A stretch of DNA of 64,000 nt, taken from contig NZ_JBEPOB010000001.1 in NCBI RefSeq assembly GCF_040546595.1, positions 131,501 to 195,500 of the forward strand, written 5' to 3'. Positions 61,416 through 64,000 of this stretch are shown here, piece after piece. A program made the translations under genes and the position numbers. This stretch comes from Bosea sp. OAE506 (GTDB taxonomy: Bacteria; Pseudomonadota; Alphaproteobacteria; Rhizobiales; Beijerinckiaceae). A model generated the notes under the pieces. The model was given only the letters and a program-made list of their open reading frames with translations. It was not told the DNA's origin and made no database searches. The number at the start of each line of letters is the position of its first letter. Positions within the stretch are counted from its first letter, which is position 1.

Positions 61416-62540
61416 ATGCGCATCGTCCTCTACACCCATTCGCTGATCTCCGACTGGAACCATGGCAACGCCCACTTCCTGCGGGGCGTCCTGCGCGAAC
61501 TCGAGGCCCGCGGTCACAGCACGCTGGCGCTCGAACCGCGCGACGGCTGGAGCCGCAGCCATCTTCTGGCCGAGCGTGGCGCGGCTGCGGAGGACGGGTT
61601 CCGACAGACCTTCCCCGAACTGAACGTCGACTTTCATGACGAAGCCTTCGACCACGAGGCGGCGCTGGCGGATGCCGACGTCGTGGTCGTGCATGAATGG
61701 ACTCCGCCGGAGCTGGTGGCGCGCATCGGGCGACTGCGCCATGACGGCGCGCGTTTCACCCTCTGCTTCCACGACACGCATCACCGCGCCGTCTCGGCGG
61801 AAGCCGACATCGCCTCGCTTGCGCTGGCGGATTACGATCTCGTGCTGGCTTTCGGCGAGACGTTGCGGCAGCGCTATCTGGCGCGCGGCTGGGGCGACCA
61901 TGTCCACACCTGGCACGAGGCCGCGGATCTGCGCCTGTTTGGGCCGCGGCCGGCGACGCTGCCGGAGGCCGATCTGATCTTCGTCGGCAACTGGGGCGAC
62001 GGGGAACGGGCACAGGAACTGACGGAATTCCTCATCGAGCCGGCGCAGCTCCTGACGCTGACCGGCGCCGTGCGCGGCGTGCGCTATCCCGCGGAGGCGC
62101 TGGAGCGCGTGGCGCAGGCCGGCCTGCGCTATGGTGGATCGATCGCGAATGCAGAGGTGCCCGAGGCCTTCGCCCGCCATCGCATGACTGTCCATGTGCC
62201 GCGGCGGCCCTATGTGGAAAGCCTGCCGGGCATCCCGACTATCCGTGTTTTCGAGGCGCTGGCCTGCGGCATCCCGCTGATCAGCGCGCCCTGGGACGAT
62301 GCCGAGGGCCTTTTTCGCGAGACCGATTTCGTCAGGGTCCGCGACGGCGGGGAGATGGCCCGCGCCATGCGCCTCATCCGCGACGATGCCGATTTCGCGG
62401 CAGCGGTCGCGGCCCAAGGGCTGGAGACCGTCCGCGCCCGCCATAGCTGCGCGCATCGAGTCGACGAGCTGCTCGCGATCCTCGCCCGCCACGGCACGCA
62501 GCGCGCCCGCCAAGCCCTCGTCGACCCGGAGTTCGCCTGA
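61416..62540 (+). CDS. Glycosyltransferase, CgeB/group 1-like
   Basis: 374 residues: MRIVLYTHSLISDWNHGNAH, LRGVLRELEARGHSTLALEP, VVVVHEWTPPELVARIG, LIFVGNWGDGERAQELTEFL and YVESLPGIPTIRVFEALACG then IPLISAPWDDAEGLF, the C-terminal donor-site pattern of CgeB-like transferases. One base separates it from the previous stop. First of three related GT-B genes in tandem. Confidence 0.87.
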   Translation: MRIVLYTHSLISDWNHGNAHFLRGVLRELEARGHSTLALEPRDGWSRSHLLAERGAAAEDGFRQTFPELNVDFHDEAFDHEAALADADVVVVHEWTPPELVARIGRLRHDGARFTLCFHDTHHRAVSAEADIASLALADYDLVLAFGETLRQRYLARGWGDHVHTWHEAADLRLFGPRPATLPEADLIFVGNWGDGERAQELTEFLIEPAQLLTLTGAVRGVRYPAEALERVAQAGLRYGGSIANAEVPEAFARHRMTVHVPRRPYVESLPGIPTIRVFEALACGIPLISAPWDDAEGLFRETDFVRVRDGGEMARAMRLIRDDADFAAAVAAQGLETVRARHSCAHRVDELLAILARHGTQRARQALVDPEFA

Positions 62541-63634
62541 TGCGCATCGCCTTCTATGGATCGAGCCTGCTGTCTTCCTACTGGAACGGTGCGGCGACCT
62601 ATTACCGCGGCATTCTGCAGGGGCTCGCACGACTCGGACACGACATCGTCTTCTATGAGCCTGACGCCTTCGACCGGCAGTCGCATCTCGACATGGAGCC
62701 GCCTGACTGGTGCCGTGTCGTGGTCTATCCGGCGACGCACGAGGGCCTTGCCTACGTGCTGGCCGAAGCGAGCGAGGCTGACGCGGTCGTGAAGGCGAGC
62801 GGGGTCGGCTATGGCGACGAAGCCCTGCTCGCCGGCGTGCTGGCGCAGGCGCGCCCCGCTGCGCTGACGATCTGGTGGGACGTCGATGCCCCCGCGACGC
62901 TGGCGGAGATCGGAGCTCAACCGGGACATCACCTGCGGGCGGCGCTGCCGCGGCTCGACCTCGTGCTGACCTATGGTGGCGGTGAGCCTGTCGTCTCGGC
63001 TTACCGGGCGCTGGGAGCGGCAATATGCCTGCCCGTCTACAACGCACTCGATCCACAGAGCCACCACCCGGTCGCGCCCGATCCGCGTTTCGCCGCCGAT
63101 CTCGCTTTCCTCGGCAATCGGCTGCCGGACCGCGAAGTGCGGGTCGAGCGCTTCTTCCTGAACGCTGCGCGGGCGCTGCCGGAGCGACGCTTTCTGCTCG
63201 GCGGCTCGGGCTGGGGCGACAAGCCCTGCCCAGCCAATATCCGCAAGCTCGACCATGTACCGACGGCCGCACACAACGCCTTCAACGTGACGCCGCTGGC
63301 GGTGCTCAACATTTCACGCGAGAGCATGGCGGCCACCGGCTTCTCGCCGGCGACTCGCGTTTTCGAGGCGGCGGGCGCCGGTGCTTGCCTGATCACGGAC
63401 GCCTGGGAGGGGATCGAGCTCTTCCTCACGCCGGGTACGGAAGTCCTGGTCGCCCAAGATGGCACCGACGTCGCCGAGATCCTGAGCGCGCTAACGCCGG
63501 AGAAGGCGAGGCGGATCGGCCAGGCGGCCCTCGCGCGGGTGCTGGCCGAACACACCTATGACCGCCGGGCCCACGAACTGGACGCCAAGCTGCGCGCCGC
63601 GCTCGCTATCAAGCGCCGGGAGCTCGCGGCATGA
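62540..63634 (+). CDS. Glycosyltransferase, CgeB-like
   Basis: 364 residues: MRIAFYGSSLLSSYWNGAAT, YYRGILQGLARLGHDIVFYE, ALTIWWDVDAPATLAEI, DLVLTYGGGEPVVSAYRALG and LNISRESMAATGFSPATRVF then EAAGAGACLITDAWEGIELF. The start overlaps the previous stop (TGATG). Same family as its neighbours on both sides; probably adds successive sugars. Confidence 0.88.
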   Translation: MRIAFYGSSLLSSYWNGAATYYRGILQGLARLGHDIVFYEPDAFDRQSHLDMEPPDWCRVVVYPATHEGLAYVLAEASEADAVVKASGVGYGDEALLAGVLAQARPAALTIWWDVDAPATLAEIGAQPGHHLRAALPRLDLVLTYGGGEPVVSAYRALGAAICLPVYNALDPQSHHPVAPDPRFAADLAFLGNRLPDREVRVERFFLNAARALPERRFLLGGSGWGDKPCPANIRKLDHVPTAAHNAFNVTPLAVLNISRESMAATGFSPATRVFEAAGAGACLITDAWEGIELFLTPGTEVLVAQDGTDVAEILSALTPEKARRIGQAALARVLAEHTYDRRAHELDAKLRAALAIKRRELAA

Positions 63635-64000
63635 CCAAGCCCCTCGACATCGTCTTCATCGGCCTGTCGCTGACCTCCTCCTGGGGAAACGGCCACGCCA
63701 CCACCTATCGCGCGCTGCTGCGCGGGTTGGCGCGTCTCGGCCACCGCGCCCTGTTCCTGGAGCGCGACGTCTCTTGGTATGCGGAGAACCGCGACCTGCC
63801 CCGGCCGGATTTCTGCAACCTCGCACTCTATAGCGACCGCGCCGCGCTGATCCGCGATTATGGCGAGAGGATCGCGGGCGCGGATGCCGTTATCGTCGGC
63901 TCCTTCGTTCCCGAGGGCATCGCCGTAATCGACGAGGTGCTGGCGCGGGCGCAGGGCGTGCGCGCCTTCTACGATATTGACACGCCGGTGACGCTTGCTC
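63631..64000 (+). CDS. Glycosyltransferase, CgeB-like, 3' end outside window
   Basis: 123 codons visible from ATG 63631 (ATGA overlap): DIVFIGLSLTSSWGNGHATT, YRALLRGLARLGHRALFLER, then GADAVIVGSFVPEGIAVIDE and AFYDIDTPVTLA. Matches the N-terminal half of the gene before it. The operon clearly continues past the window. Confidence 0.85.
   Translation, partial: MTKPLDIVFIGLSLTSSWGNGHATTYRALLRGLARLGHRALFLERDVSWYAENRDLPRPDFCNLALYSDRAALIRDYGERIAGADAVIVGSFVPEGIAVIDEVLARAQGVRAFYDIDTPVTLA

Noticed and set aside
57094..63272. Several long minus-strand open frames (up to 626 codons) opposite the glycan operon
   Set aside because: All oppose coupled genes with recognisable motifs; composition is Arg/Ala/Gly-rich as expected for antisense reading.
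1..64000. Search for tRNA, rRNA, CRISPR arrays, riboswitches, att sites and prophage genes
   Set aside because: None could be supported by eye; no repeated spacer pattern, no CCA-ending cloverleaf next to an integrase, and no phage structural genes.

Overview
The window looks like a piece of an alphaproteobacterial chromosome, most likely Hyphomicrobiales (Bosea, Methylobacterium or Bradyrhizobium-like). The evidence is high GC, a MucR/Ros regulator, families typical of rhizobia and relatives (DUF6894, DUF3008, DUF892, DUF4142, PepSY-like exported proteins), and many GGAAC-N16/17-CGTT promoters, the signature of the alphaproteobacterial general stress sigma factor EcfG. Genus-level assignment is inference. 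I saw no rRNA, tRNA, CRISPR array, prophage or replication origin.

Bases 1-31,000 are an accessory, decaying region. It opens with the end of a Cache-type sensor and a hybrid histidine kinase. An IS3-family element then splits a LysR gene. One Crp/Fnr gene has been hit twice, by an IS481 element (CTAG target duplication) and an IS66 element (TTCCGATC target duplication); joining its three pieces restores an exact 241-codon frame. Next come a caspase-domain protein fused to an outer-membrane beta-barrel, a LuxR-type regulator, an intact IS3 element, a chemotaxis receptor, a MerR regulator, and a run of small exported or membrane proteins. Broken genes (DUF892, general stress protein, VOC, GAF/GGDEF remnants, IS remnants) alternate with intact ones.

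Bases 23,000-55,600 form a stress-response island. Intact or decayed DUF892 ferritin-like proteins, PepSY-like and DUF4142 exported proteins, DUF6894, DUF3008, an SDR, a cupin, a zinc alcohol dehydrogenase, a trehalose-synthesis pair (treZ followed by a malQ-treY fusion), a DUF2231 membrane protein, a thioredoxin-reductase-like flavoprotein, a CinA-type amidohydrolase, a Nudix hydrolase and a type II NADH dehydrogenase are packed together. At least eight genes carry full EcfG-type promoters and four or five more carry near matches, so much of this DNA is probably one regulon (osmotic, desiccation and oxidative stress).

Bases 55,853-64,000 are the left part of a tightly overlapping operon (ATGA, TAATG or TGATG junctions). 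It encodes an NDP-sugar epimerase, a glycoside-hydrolase/epimerase fusion, a B12-binding radical SAM enzyme with a natural His6 tract, and four glycosyltransferases, the last cut by the window edge. It probably makes an unusual oligosaccharide or glycoconjugate and is the best candidate here for an undescribed pathway. The caspase/beta-barrel fusion is the best single-protein candidate.

Many genes carry single-base frameshifts. These may be real decay next to IS activity, or in part assembly error, and should be judged against reads.
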